Origin: Photobacterium leiognathi
Lineage (GTDB): Bacteria; Pseudomonadota; Gammaproteobacteria; Enterobacterales; Vibrionaceae
Direction: 5' to 3'
Assembly (NCBI RefSeq): GCF_030685535.1
Contig: NZ_CP131601.1
Span: forward strand, 2,356,001-2,420,000
DNA: 64,000 nucleotides
Position 1 is the stretch's first letter, and each line of letters starts with the position of its first letter. Positions 40,354 to 49,621 of the stretch are shown piece by piece. The notes beneath the pieces were generated by a model that worked only from the letters and a program-made list of their open reading frames with translations, made no database searches and was not told the origin of the DNA. The position numbers were made by a program, and so were the translations under genes.

Positions 40354-41172
40354 TTAGCACTTTTGGATAAAAGCAGATAAAGCGGAGATAAAAGCCTGCG
40401 GCTGTTCAACATGAATATTGTGTCCAGCATCGGGGATCACTTCAACGCTTAGCTCTGATTGCGCGGCGATCTGACGAAACTTTGTATCATGTTCACCACA
40501 AACATAACGAACAGGTAATGTTAAAGTTTGTAATGATGTAAGTAATAGTGGTTGCTTAGACAATGAGGTTGCTAACAACATATTGGCGACACCTGTTCCA
40601 AGGTTATCACTTCGTTTTAGCACTAAGCTTTGTCTTTGGTCATGATCCAGTGATGAAAATACTGCTTGTTGATACCAATCATTAAGCACAACTGGAAGAG
40701 GCTCGCTAGAAAATCGTTCTGCCCATGCTTTATCATTCGCAAAGCGTGCTTCACGTTCAGTAACAGGTAAACCAAAATGCCCACCTTCCAAAAATAGCCC
40801 TTTTAGTTCTGGCTTTGAAAACGCACTATCATCAGGCTTATGATTGGTTAATTGCGATGCAAGATACATTGCTAATCGCGCACCTAATGAATAGCCGACT
40901 AAGATAAATTGCTTAATATCTCGATAAGCAAGTGTATCTAAAATTGCTTGATAGCTTTGCTCAAAACCAATCTCAGAAGAGGCTTGCGGCAGGTTCACCG
41001 ACGCACTTAATCCATGCCCCGGCAGATCGAGTGTAATACAGGTATAACGGTGAGCTAATGCCGAGGTAATATTGCGCCAATCACGCCCAGATCCCAACAG
41101 CCCATGAAGGAAAACGATCACAGGCTGAGTGTTATCTAATTGGTGACCAAAGGTTTCAGAGTAAAGACGCAC
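40354..41172 (-). CDS. menH: SHCHC synthase MenH (alpha/beta hydrolase)
   Basis: From the GTG at 41172 the product has 272 residues. GAGG lies six bases before this GTG; a TTG at 41187 is the other in-frame choice but has no ribosome binding site. Features are an oxyanion-loop FLHGLLGSGRDW, the nucleophile motif VGYSLGARLAMYL and a late catalytic His (DAGHNIHVEQP). It removes pyruvate from SEPHCHC to give SHCHC in menaquinone synthesis. The gene overlaps menD by 17 bases, so translation is coupled. Confidence 0.93.
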   Translation of the reverse strand: MRLYSETFGHQLDNTQPVIVFLHGLLGSGRDWRNITSALAHRYTCITLDLPGHGLSASVNLPQASSEIGFEQSYQAILDTLAYRDIKQFILVGYSLGARLAMYLASQLTNHKPDDSAFSKPELKGLFLEGGHFGLPVTEREARFANDKAWAERFSSEPLPVVLNDWYQQAVFSSLDHDQRQSLVLKRSDNLGTGVANMLLATSLSKQPLLLTSLQTLTLPVRYVCGEHDTKFRQIAAQSELSVEVIPDAGHNIHVEQPQAFISALSAFIQKC

Positions 41173-42883
41173 GTTTAACCTCAGCAAAGATGGTTTTTAG
41201 CATATTTCCTGCTTCACCTGCTGGCGTTTGAATTTCAATTAACGTCGTTTGATGTACCTGCTGCGCTTTCATTACCGCTTCTTTAGCATCAGCTAAAGTT
41301 GCAGGACAAACATAGCCTAACTCAAACATTGCTGCGGCATGAGCAAACGTGATGCCATGAGGCATACGATAGAAATCATCTTTTTGCTGCTCAGGTACAG
41401 GCAACATATCAAAAATACCGCCACCATCATTATTCGTTACAATCACAACCATTGGCTGTGCTGTTTGCTTTAATAATACTAACGAATTGAGATCGTATAA
41501 AAACGATGTATCACCAAGTAGCATCACTATTGGTGTTTGACGAGCACGTTGTACCCCGGCAGCTGTGGCAATTAAGCCGTCAATGCCTGATGCACCACGG
41601 TTTGTAAACACCGCTGTCGTTGGTAATTGCCCAAACATATCAATAAGACGCACGATCATGCTGTTACCAAGAAAAAGTTCAGTATTAGGTAACAACCAGT
41701 GCGCTAATGATGCAGCTAAGGATACTTCAGATAAAGAATCACAGTGCGGAGCGACAATACCACGATAGCTTTTTGCAGCAGGAAGCAGTGCTGATGCCCA
41801 ACCATTCTGCTCACTCGCAGAACCCAGCGATAACGCAGCACGACTCCACTGACCAACATTGGCTTGAATACGTAGACCAGAATGATTATGTGGATCTAAA
41901 CGCCCTTGTTGCGGATCTATAAGCCAATAACCTTGCCAAGGGTGCGCACCAATAAACTGCAACAAACGCTTAGAGACAATGCGTGCGCCAAACTGTAATA
42001 ACACTTCAGCTTGGGATAACAACGCTGAGCATGACTCATTTTGAAGCCAACCATCAAAGCCTGCCAACTCACTTGAACCACCAGCCTGAGGATCAACCAG
42101 TAGCGGCCAACCTAATTGAGTAGCTAATGTTTCAACTTGTGCAAGCTCTGTTGGTAGTAGTTTGCCTGCAACAATAACGCCTTTTTTCGCACATAAACGC
42201 TGCCAATCAACAGTATTGATAATTACATCAGTGCATACTGCTTGTTGATGTTGGCAGTAAGGCTTATCTGTCTGTTGCCACTGTTTTATTGGTGTTAGGT
42301 AAGCTGAAAAATCAACAGCATCACCATATAAAGGCTCAGGATAATGACAGTTAAAATGCACCGCACCACCACGTAATGCTTGTTGATGCATCATTTCATC
42401 CACCACACCTAATAACCAATTTGGTGTGATATCAAGGGTTGGAGTCGGAAGATCATAAAATGCAGTTACATGATGAGAAAAGATACCATGCTGCCTAATC
42501 GCTTGGTTAGCACCACACTCTAATAGCTCTGCTGGTCTATCAGAGGTAAGTAAGACTAACTTTTCTTTCGTCAGACCAGATTCAGCCACCGCGGGTAGTA
42601 GGTTTGCGACCGCAGTACCTGATGTCACGATCACAGCGACAGGAGATTGTGATGCTTTTGCTAAACCTAATGCTAGAAAGCCTAAACCACGCTCATCAAA
42701 GTGAGTATGAATCGTCAACTTAGGTTGCTTTGCTGCCGCTAATGTTAACGGTGTAGAACGAGAGCCCGGCGCAATACAAACATGCTCAACACCTTGACGG
42801 ACCAACTCTTCTAACATGAGTTCAGCCCAACAACTATTTAACGCGGCACGGTAAGCGGTACTATCCGATAAATTTAATTGCAT
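41156..42883 (-). CDS. menD: SEPHCHC synthase MenD
   Basis: The protein has 575 residues, a thiamine diphosphate enzyme. The N-terminal pyrimidine-binding domain has VCIAPGSRSTPLTLAAA and FDERGLGFLALGLAKAS with the catalytic Glu; the C-terminal pyrophosphate-binding motif is LLGDTSFLYDLNSLVLL with NNDGGGIFDMLP. It adds 2-oxoglutarate to isochorismate, the first committed menaquinone step. It overlaps menF upstream by 10 bases and menH downstream. Confidence 0.96.
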   Translation of the reverse strand: MQLNLSDSTAYRAALNSCWAELMLEELVRQGVEHVCIAPGSRSTPLTLAAAKQPKLTIHTHFDERGLGFLALGLAKASQSPVAVIVTSGTAVANLLPAVAESGLTKEKLVLLTSDRPAELLECGANQAIRQHGIFSHHVTAFYDLPTPTLDITPNWLLGVVDEMMHQQALRGGAVHFNCHYPEPLYGDAVDFSAYLTPIKQWQQTDKPYCQHQQAVCTDVIINTVDWQRLCAKKGVIVAGKLLPTELAQVETLATQLGWPLLVDPQAGGSSELAGFDGWLQNESCSALLSQAEVLLQFGARIVSKRLLQFIGAHPWQGYWLIDPQQGRLDPHNHSGLRIQANVGQWSRAALSLGSASEQNGWASALLPAAKSYRGIVAPHCDSLSEVSLAASLAHWLLPNTELFLGNSMIVRLIDMFGQLPTTAVFTNRGASGIDGLIATAAGVQRARQTPIVMLLGDTSFLYDLNSLVLLKQTAQPMVVIVTNNDGGGIFDMLPVPEQQKDDFYRMPHGITFAHAAAMFELGYVCPATLADAKEAVMKAQQVHQTTLIEIQTPAGEAGNMLKTIFAEVKRASLL

Positions 42884-44250
42884 GATGCGCGTTTAAACTC
42901 CATCTCAGGCGTTTCAGAACTTGATTGATCTTGTCCGAATAAGCTACACAAAGTTGATGTTTTACGATCTAGCTCTTTCCACTCACTTTCTGCAATAGAG
43001 CCAGGAACAATACCCGCACCTGCAAATAAGTGAACGTCACCTTCAATGATCAATGCACTGCGGATCGCAACACAAAACTCACTATGATGTTGACCGATAT
43101 ACCCTACCGCACCACTGTACCAACCACGTGAAAAAGGCTCATTTTCAGCAATAAAATGCAAGGCAGGATCGCGAGGTAAACCAGCTATCGCCGCTGTTGG
43201 CTGTAAGTTATCTAGTAAGTCGGCACTAAAAATACCGTCATTTAACTGAGCATCAATACTGCGTTTTAAATGCTGAACTTTACGAAGCTGAACTAATTCC
43301 GGGATTTGCGCCACATTCATTGATTGGCTACAAGGCACTAAGCGGTTAACAATATCATCGACTACTAAACGATTTTCGTAGCGGTTTTTATTATCCGACA
43401 GTAACCATTGCGCTAACTGATGATCTTCTGCTTCATCATGACCACGTCCAATCGTGCCTGCTAAGGCTTCAGTTTGTAACGTATACTCATGACGTTGGAA
43501 AAGTCGCTCTGGCGTTGAGCCAATAAAACCATGCTTATCATCTAACGCCATTAAAAAGTGAAAGCTATTGCTGTTATTAGCACAGCTCGCTTTTAACAGT
43601 TGGGCAGGAGAGACAGGCTTATCAAGCTGTAATTGAGTACGTCGCGCTAACACCACTTTTTCAAATGCTTTATTCTCAATAGCATCTAACGCACGAGTGA
43701 TCATATTCGACCACCCCGAAAAATCAGGTGTATAGCTACGATTTAAAATCGTACTTTGAATACCACTGATTAACGACGTATCAAACTTTAACTGCTTGAG
43801 TGACGTCAACATACGATCACGATCTTCACCCACATTAACTGCAAGGTGCCAATCATTATCAATACGGCTTAATTCAAGTAGTGGTAAAAAGAAAAATGAA
43901 GAAAGGCAACGGCGATTTCGCTCTGTTCGCCCATCAAAAGAACGTCCGCCCCAAATACGCTGGTCATCAGAAATGACTTTCTCTGCCGCTTTAGGATCAG
44001 TAAACGTTTTAATTTGCCCTAGCGCCACAACCTCTTCACGGCAATTACGTGATTGCCAGTAGAATTTAGGATACAAGTCTTGTGTATCCATCCAATCAAT
44101 AAGATCAATGTTTTTTGATAAGTCTAATTTAACCAATAAACGCTGGGTTGTAGCAGATGCTTGCTCTAATTTAGCAATTAATAATTCAACGGCTTGTTGT
44201 AACGCAGTCAAGATAACCTCGCTCAGCTCTATTACACCAACACGGCTCAT
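42874..44250 (-). CDS. menF: Isochorismate synthase MenF
   Basis: The protein has 458 residues from the ATG at 44250; a TTG at 44211 with GCGAGG five bases before it is a credible alternative start (445 residues). The chorismate-binding domain includes FEKVVLARRTQL, FLMALDDKHGFIGSTPERLF, EALAGTIGRG and SRGWYSGAVGYIG. It isomerises chorismate to isochorismate for menaquinone. It is first gene of the men operon. A long leader with a 13-bp inverted repeat lies upstream. Confidence 0.94.
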   Translation of the reverse strand: MSRVGVIELSEVILTALQQAVELLIAKLEQASATTQRLLVKLDLSKNIDLIDWMDTQDLYPKFYWQSRNCREEVVALGQIKTFTDPKAAEKVISDDQRIWGGRSFDGRTERNRRCLSSFFFLPLLELSRIDNDWHLAVNVGEDRDRMLTSLKQLKFDTSLISGIQSTILNRSYTPDFSGWSNMITRALDAIENKAFEKVVLARRTQLQLDKPVSPAQLLKASCANNSNSFHFLMALDDKHGFIGSTPERLFQRHEYTLQTEALAGTIGRGHDEAEDHQLAQWLLSDNKNRYENRLVVDDIVNRLVPCSQSMNVAQIPELVQLRKVQHLKRSIDAQLNDGIFSADLLDNLQPTAAIAGLPRDPALHFIAENEPFSRGWYSGAVGYIGQHHSEFCVAIRSALIIEGDVHLFAGAGIVPGSIAESEWKELDRKTSTLCSLFGQDQSSSETPEMEFKRASCN

Positions 44251-44604
44251 CCCTGGCTGAAAGATAGATATGTCACTCTCTTAGACATATTTTCTTTACT
44301 AAGAATAGTCACTTGCGCCTCTCAATGGAGGTAATAACCGTTGATTCTCTTAGTAAAGAAGAATGATGTAGCATTCTACCTCACTAAAAAGCATCTGACT
44401 AATGAAGTAACGCAATTGTATGACGCAACTTGCTAGCAGAAACCTCTGTTCAATATTGTTAATTCTAGTCAAACCACCCAGTTTCATTCTGTTCAAATAA
44501 CACAAAACACTATTTTACATAATTATCTTCTGAAAGGTGTTCCTATCGCCCTCTTTTATAGTGTAATTTGTGGTTATACCAAATAATCATCAGGAAAATC
44601 TCTT
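44251..44604. promoter_or_regulatory. Divergent menF/alaA region
   Basis: This 354-base gap separates divergent menF and alaA. It contains a strong inverted repeat close to menF, listed separately. The alaA-proximal part is AT-rich with no operator recognised. Confidence 0.45.
44292..44360 (-). ncRNA. Large inverted repeat in the menF leader, candidate structured RNA
   Basis: TTCTTTACTAAGA (44292-44304) pairs perfectly with TCTTAGTAAAGAA (44348-44360). Inside, CCTC and GAGG can form a second small stem. It lies 42 bases upstream of the menF start, so on the minus strand it would be in the leader RNA or overlap the promoter. Confidence 0.45.
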
Positions 44605-45819
44605 ATGCAAAAATTCGGGATGTCATCCAAACTTAACAACGTTTGCTATGACATACGCGGTCCCGTTCTGAAGCACGCTAAGCGCATGGAAGAAGAAGGG
44701 CAAAAAATTCTAAAACTCAACATCGGTAATCCGGCCCCGTTTGGTTTTGACGCCCCTGATGAAATTCTGGTAGATGTGATCCGTAACTTGCCAACATCGC
44801 AAGGTTACTGTGACTCAAAAGGTATTTACTCTGCGCGTAAAGCGATCGTACAGCACTACCAAAAACGTGGTTTACGTGATCTTGATGTTGAAGATGTTTA
44901 CATCGGTAATGGTGTTTCTGAATTAATCGTAATGGCAATGCAAGCGTTGCTAAACCATAAAGATGAAATTTTGGTGCCATCACCTGATTACCCATTATGG
45001 ACAGCAGCGGTATCGCTATCAGGTGGTACACCCGTTCACTACACCTGTGATGAACAAGCTGACTGGTACCCAGATTTAGATGACATCAAACAAAAAATCA
45101 CACCGAACACCCGTGGTATTGTGTTAATCAACCCAAATAATCCAACAGGTGCGGTATACAGTCGCGATTTTCTATTAGAAGTGGTAGAGATTGCTCGTCA
45201 GCACGATCTGATCATCTTTGCCGACGAAATCTACGATAAGATTTTATACGATGGTGCTCAGCATACATCTATTGCGCCATTAGCAGATGATGTTGTCTGT
45301 GTAACATTTAACGGTCTCTCTAAGTCATACCGTGTCTGTGGTTTCCGTGCAGGTTGGATGGTTATCTCAGGCCCTCGTCATCGCGCTAAAGGTTACATCG
45401 AAGGCTTAGAGATGCTGTCATCCATGCGTTTATGTGCCAACGTACCTATGCAGCATGCGATCCAAACCGCATTAGGTGGCTACCAAAGTATCAATGAATT
45501 GATCTTACCGGGTGGACGTTTATTAGAGCAGCGCAATAAAGCGTATGATTTATTAACTCAGATCCCTGGCGTGTCTTGTGTTAAACCTAAAGGCGCACTG
45601 TATCTATTCCCGAAATTAGATCAGAAGAAATTTAATATTCAAGATGATCAGAAGATGGCGATGGACTTCTTGCTACAAGAGAAAGTGTTAGTCGTTCATG
45701 GTACAGGCTTTAACTGGAAACAACCGGATCACTTCCGTATTGTTACTCTGCCTCACGTCGATGATCTTGAACTGGCAATGAGTCGCCTAGAGCGATTCCT
45801 TCATAGCTATCGCCAGTAA
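44605..45819 (+). CDS. alaA: Alanine transaminase AlaA (class I/II aminotransferase)
   Basis: The protein has 404 residues. It shows the pyridoxal-phosphate fold with INPNNPTGAVYS, FADEIYDKILYDG and the cofactor lysine in TFNGLSKSYRVCGFRAGWM (residue about 240). The sequence MQKFGMSSKLNNVCYDIRGPVL is characteristic of AlaA (YfbQ). It makes alanine from pyruvate and glutamate. yfbR follows downstream as in E. coli (yfbQ-yfbR), after a terminator. Confidence 0.95.
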   Translation: MQKFGMSSKLNNVCYDIRGPVLKHAKRMEEEGQKILKLNIGNPAPFGFDAPDEILVDVIRNLPTSQGYCDSKGIYSARKAIVQHYQKRGLRDLDVEDVYIGNGVSELIVMAMQALLNHKDEILVPSPDYPLWTAAVSLSGGTPVHYTCDEQADWYPDLDDIKQKITPNTRGIVLINPNNPTGAVYSRDFLLEVVEIARQHDLIIFADEIYDKILYDGAQHTSIAPLADDVVCVTFNGLSKSYRVCGFRAGWMVISGPRHRAKGYIEGLEMLSSMRLCANVPMQHAIQTALGGYQSINELILPGGRLLEQRNKAYDLLTQIPGVSCVKPKGALYLFPKLDQKKFNIQDDQKMAMDFLLQEKVLVVHGTGFNWKQPDHFRIVTLPHVDDLELAMSRLERFLHSYRQ

Positions 45820-45847
45820 CGCAAATTCATTATTCTCAAGCCTCGGT

Positions 45848-45874
45848 AACCCGGGGCTTTTTCTTAACTAAAAG
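45848..45874 (+). terminator. Terminator after alaA
   Basis: The stem AAGCCTCGG / CCGGGGCTT (one G-T pair) around TAAC is followed by TTTTCTT. Confidence 0.85.
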
Positions 45875-45973
45875 CTGTCACACCTTCCCCTACATCTGTT
45901 ACTTTATACTCATAATTTCTATGCAAGCTGTTCGTTAATACCTCAGCAAACTTAGCAAAGAGAACTGATCATC

Positions 45974-46558
45974 ATGGAAAAAAGTCATTTCTTCGCCCAC
46001 CTTGCCCGTATGCGTTTAATTCAACGCTGGCCCTTAATGCGCAGTGTGGAAACAGAAAATATTTCAGAGCATAGCCTTCAAGTTGCCTTTGTTGCTCACG
46101 CCCTCGCTTTAATTAAAAACCGTAAGTTCGGTGGCAATCTCAATCCAGAACGTATCGCTCTACAAGGGATGTTTCACGATGTGAGTGAAGTGATCACTGG
46201 TGATATGCCAACGCCAATCAAGTACTACAACCCTGCAATTGCGGAAGAATATAAAAAGATTGAATTAGCCGCAGAGCAGAAACTGATCTCAATGCTGCCA
46301 GAGGAGTTTCAAGACGATTACGCATCACTATTAGATAGCCATAAAATTGATGCAGAAGCAGCTGCGGTTGTAAAACAGGCAGATACCTTATGTGCTTATA
46401 TTAAATGCCTTGAAGAGCTCAGCGCAGGTAATCATGAATTTACCCGAGCAAAAAAACGTTTAGAAGAAACGCTAGAGCAACGTAAAACGCCTGAAATGGA
46501 ATATTTTCTCGATACCTTTGCTGATAGCTTTAATCTGACATTGGATGATATTAGTTAA
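45974..46558 (+). CDS. yfbR: 5'-deoxynucleotidase YfbR
   Basis: The protein has 194 residues of the HD-domain phosphohydrolase class: [17 protein letters not shown] and [20 protein letters not shown] supply the metal-binding His/Asp residues. It hydrolyses dNMPs to nucleosides, helping nucleotide salvage and the dUMP route to thymidylate. Its stop codon overlaps the start of dgt by one base (TAATG), so both enzymes are made together. Confidence 0.95.
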   Translation: MEKSHFFAHLARMRLIQRWPLMRSVETENISEHSLQVAFVAHALALIKNRKFGGNLNPERIALQGMFHDVSEVITGDMPTPIKYYNPAIAEEYKKIELAAEQKLISMLPEEFQDDYASLLDSHKIDAEAAAVVKQADTLCAYIKCLEELSAGNHEFTRAKKRLEETLEQRKTPEMEYFLDTFADSFNLTLDDIS

Positions 46559-47925
46559 TGACAGAGTTTAAGATCACCCCACAATGGCAAGAACGTCATT
46601 ACGATGAGCAAAAAATGCGTCGCGATGATCACCGTTCTCCTTATCAACGAGACAGAGCCCGTATTCTTCACTCTGCCGCCTTTCGTCGTCTACAAGCCAA
46701 GACCCAAGTTCATGGTGCTGGTAATCATGACTTTTACCGCACTCGCCTAACGCATTCATTGGAAGCATCACAAATCGGGACTGGGATCGTCGCTCAGCTT
46801 AAGTTAAAACAGCCAGAATTTCGTGAGCTATTACCGTCAACGAGCTTAATGGAGAGTCTTTGTTTAGCTCATGATATCGGCCATCCGCCGTTTGGTCATG
46901 GCGGTGAAGTAGCACTCAATTACATGATGCGTAATAACGGTGGCTTTGAAGGTAATGCGCAAACTTTTCGTATTGTGACTTTATTAGAGCCCTATACGGA
47001 AGGCTATGGAATGAACCTAGCAAGACGCACACTGCTAGGATTATTAAAATACCCTGCCTTATTGAGTCAAACGGCACCATTAGAAAGAGCGCCAGATGTT
47101 GCTAACTTTCGTCACCTAAAAGCTAAAGATTGGTATCCAGCCAAAGGCTTATACGATGATGACAAAGCCGTATTTGATTGGGTATTAGCGCCATTATCAG
47201 ATAAAGATAAAGCCTTATTTGCCCAAATGCGCTGTGAACGACAGTCTCCAACACTGCCATGTAAAACCCGATTTAAATCTTTAGATTGCTCTATCATGGA
47301 GCTTGCCGATGATATTGCTTACGGTGTTCATGATTTAGAAGATGCTATCGTGATGGGAATAGTCAATCGTGATGAATGGCAAGAAGCTGTCGCATCTAAA
47401 ATTGCAGAGTGTGGCGATCCTTGGTTAGAAGAGCGCATCGGCGAGATCAGTGAGTTGATGTTTGGTAGCCACCATCAGCGCAAAGATGCAATAGGTGCGC
47501 TAGTTAACGGTTTACTGACTTCTATCACCATTAGCCCAACCATTCAAAATGGTACGGATTTCTTTGATGAGCCATTACTACAATGGAACGCTTTCTTATC
47601 TGAACCAATGGAAAAAGCACTAGAGGTATTGAAACAATTCGTCAGTATCTATGTAGTGAAAAAGCCTGAAATCCAACTGTCTGAATACAAAGGGCAGCAA
47701 CTGATCATGGAATTGTTTGAAGCCTTTTCATCTGATCCAGAACGACTATTGCCAGAAGGTACGCGTCAACGTTGGCTTGAAGTACAAGAGAATGGCGGTA
47801 ATGAACTGAGGATCATCGCTGATTACATTTCAGGTATGACTGACGGTTTTGCCCAACGCTTGTACAGCACTTTGTTCCAGCCGACGTCTGTGACTGGGAT
47901 CAGCAATGACGGTTACGGGTTTTAA
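46558..47925 (+). CDS. dgt: dGTPase-like protein (deoxynucleoside triphosphate triphosphohydrolase)
   Basis: The protein has 455 residues. It has the HD signatures [12 protein letters not shown] and [17 protein letters not shown], plus [16 protein letters not shown]. Dgt-type enzymes split dNTPs into nucleoside and triphosphate and control dNTP pools; some limit phage growth, but nothing here points to defence. It is co-translated with yfbR. Confidence 0.93.
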   Translation: MTEFKITPQWQERHYDEQKMRRDDHRSPYQRDRARILHSAAFRRLQAKTQVHGAGNHDFYRTRLTHSLEASQIGTGIVAQLKLKQPEFRELLPSTSLMESLCLAHDIGHPPFGHGGEVALNYMMRNNGGFEGNAQTFRIVTLLEPYTEGYGMNLARRTLLGLLKYPALLSQTAPLERAPDVANFRHLKAKDWYPAKGLYDDDKAVFDWVLAPLSDKDKALFAQMRCERQSPTLPCKTRFKSLDCSIMELADDIAYGVHDLEDAIVMGIVNRDEWQEAVASKIAECGDPWLEERIGEISELMFGSHHQRKDAIGALVNGLLTSITISPTIQNGTDFFDEPLLQWNAFLSEPMEKALEVLKQFVSIYVVKKPEIQLSEYKGQQLIMELFEAFSSDPERLLPEGTRQRWLEVQENGGNELRIIADYISGMTDGFAQRLYSTLFQPTSVTGISNDGYGF

Positions 47926-47930
47926 GCCAT

Positions 47931-47960
47931 CAAAAAGGGAGCAATATGCTCCCTTTCTAT
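47931..47960. terminator. Bidirectional terminator between dgt and the DTW gene
   Basis: The stem AAAGGGAGC / GCTCCCTTT around AATAT lies between two convergent genes. Confidence 0.88.
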
Positions 47961-47975
47961 TATCAGAGTAATTTC

Positions 47976-48593
47976 TTACTCATTACTTTGATAATTTTTC
48001 TCAAACACTCCAGAGGGCATCTGCGCAATTTGAAAGTTAATCATCGCATCAAATGTATCAAGCAGTGGCTGTAGATCTGTTTGCGCAGATTCCAATACAG
48101 ACAAAGCAAGAAAACCTGCTTCTACGGTTGAGACCCCCTGCTCTTTCGGCGATTTACGGATCCGGTAATTCCCCATATCAACATTATCTAAACTTACTAA
48201 CGGCAAATGATGTAAGTTAGTTGATAATTGCCACATCTTATAAGCTTTCTTCCACGTACCATCGAGCAAAATGATCACTTTTTTACGTTGGCAGGCAGAC
48301 TGCGTTGCAATTTCTGAAAGGGCTACCGAGCCCTCTCCGGGATAGACTACGTAAATATCACGATCCGTTTGGGCTAATGCTTGATTAAGTTCATCATGTT
48401 GTGAGAAGTCTTCCCCAACCCAGAGTCGGCTATTTGGCAAAGAAAGTGATAATATTCTCGCAGTACCAATGGCCCGTTTAACTTCTGACGGATGTTGTAA
48501 AATCCACAGCTCAGTTTGGGTTTCAATGGTTTTAATCCAATGGCAAATACACGCTTTATTCGCTTTGCCACAGTTATCACAATACCGACTCAT
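47976..48593 (-). CDS. tapT: DTW-domain tRNA-uridine aminocarboxypropyltransferase
   Basis: The protein has 205 residues. It starts with a zinc-binding cluster (YCDNCGKANKACICHW) and carries the DTW motif in ILLDGTWKKAYKMW (residues about 128-141). This family transfers the aminocarboxypropyl group of SAM to U47 of tRNA (acp3U). It is divergent from the rhombosortase gene, with only 10 bases between start codons, so the two promoters must overlap each other's coding ends. Confidence 0.88.
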   Translation of the reverse strand: MSRYCDNCGKANKACICHWIKTIETQTELWILQHPSEVKRAIGTARILSLSLPNSRLWVGEDFSQHDELNQALAQTDRDIYVVYPGEGSVALSEIATQSACQRKKVIILLDGTWKKAYKMWQLSTNLHHLPLVSLDNVDMGNYRIRKSPKEQGVSTVEAGFLALSVLESAQTDLQPLLDTFDAMINFQIAQMPSGVFEKNYQSNE

Positions 48594-48603
48594 TGAGGTT
48601 GCC

Positions 48604-49149
48604 TTGTCTATTCGAAATTACATTGTTATCGCATTATGCATTGGCGTGATAGCGCAATTACCATCACTCCAACCAATACTTGTCTGGGATCGACAAGCTA
48701 TTATAAATGGTGAACTATGGCGGATCCTAACAGGAAATATCACCCATACCAATTGGGCGCACCTTGCCATGAATACAGCCGCCTTTGTGATCATTAGTTT
48801 TATTTTTCGAGCGCACTTTCATACCAAAGGCTATAGCTTATTAATTTTGCTGTTGTCTTTAATTATTGGTCTTGGGCTCTTTGCTACCAATATCACCTGG
48901 TATGCAGGCTTTTCTGGCGTACTTCACGGTATTTTTGCTTGGGGCTGTATTCGTGATATTCAAGCCAAGACTAAAGGTGGATGGCTATTATTACTTGGAT
49001 TAATTATTAAGATTGGTTGGGAACAATATTTTGGCGGCTCAGTAAGCTCAGAGGAGCTAATCGGTGTCCGTGTTGCCACTGAAGCTCATTTGATAGGCGC
49101 AATCACTGGGGCTGTAAGTGCATTAATAATCAAAGCTAAATGGCTATAA
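48604..49149 (+). CDS. rrtA: Rhombosortase (rhomboid-family intramembrane serine protease)
   Basis: From the TTG at 48604 (TGAGG five bases before) the product has 181 residues and about six membrane helices. A longer frame extends into the divergent gene and is unlikely. The catalytic GFSG Ser motif is in WYAGFSGVLHGIFAW and the His lies in EAHLIGAITG. HTNWAHLAMN precedes them. Rhombosortases process GlyGly-CTERM proteins before surface release. No GlyGly-CTERM substrate was found in this window. Confidence 0.82.
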   Translation: MSIRNYIVIALCIGVIAQLPSLQPILVWDRQAIINGELWRILTGNITHTNWAHLAMNTAAFVIISFIFRAHFHTKGYSLLILLLSLIIGLGLFATNITWYAGFSGVLHGIFAWGCIRDIQAKTKGGWLLLLGLIIKIGWEQYFGGSVSSEELIGVRVATEAHLIGAITGAVSALIIKAKWL

Positions 49150-49153
49150 AGAT

Positions 49154-49175
49154 ACGGGAGCACAACAGCTCCCGT
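49154..49175. terminator. Hairpin between rhombosortase and ComEA-like genes
   Basis: ACGGGAGC and GCTCCCGT pair around ACAACA between convergent genes. T-runs are absent, so termination is probable but weak. Confidence 0.55.
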
Positions 49176-49187
49176 CAGTCATAACAA

Positions 49188-49481
49188 CTACAGCTCAATA
49201 ATCTTTCTATTTTTCTCAACCGTCGCTTTACCGATCCCTTTCACTTTAACTAAATCATCCGCACTCGCAAACTTACCGTTAGCATTACGATAATCAACTA
49301 TCGCTTGTGCTTTTTCTGCCCCAATACCATCTAGCAAAATATCTAATTGCTCAACATTAGCTTCATTGATATTAACTGCTTTAACGATCCCTTCATGCTT
49401 ATTTTCAGCAGCATGGCTTAAAGGTACCAAAGCTAATCCGCCAGCTAAGGCGATAACTTTAAATAATTGGTATGACTGCAT
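49188..49481 (-). CDS. ComEA-like helix-hairpin-helix DNA-binding protein
   Basis: The protein has 97 residues. A signal peptide (LFKVIALAGGLALVPLSHA) is followed by paired helix-hairpin-helix motifs (VNINEANVEQLDILLDGIGAEKAQAIVDYR, then LVKVKGIGKATVEKN). Periplasmic ComEA-type proteins bind incoming DNA during competence in Vibrio; this resembles them in size and domain order. It is monocistronic, downstream of ppiD. Confidence 0.87.
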   Translation of the reverse strand: MQSYQLFKVIALAGGLALVPLSHAAENKHEGIVKAVNINEANVEQLDILLDGIGAEKAQAIVDYRNANGKFASADDLVKVKGIGKATVEKNRKIIEL

Positions 49482-49567
49482 ATCTTTTTATCCCTTATTG
49501 ATATATCGGAATCAAAAGAATAAGCAGAAATTAGTTAACGAAAAGAGAATATATAAAAGAAAAGCGT

Positions 49568-49601
49568 AGAAAAACGACGGGCCGCACAATGGCGGCCCGT
49601 T
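49568..49601 (-). terminator. Terminator after ppiD
   Basis: On the minus strand ACGGGCCGC / GCGGCCCGT pair around CATTGT and are followed by CGTTTTTC, 20 bases past the ppiD stop. Confidence 0.85.
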
Positions 49602-49621
49602 AAGAGAAATATTAATTTCAA

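Noticed and set aside
46558..47925. dgt as part of an antiphage defence system
   Set aside because: It is coupled with yfbR in a housekeeping nucleotide operon and no defence genes are nearby.
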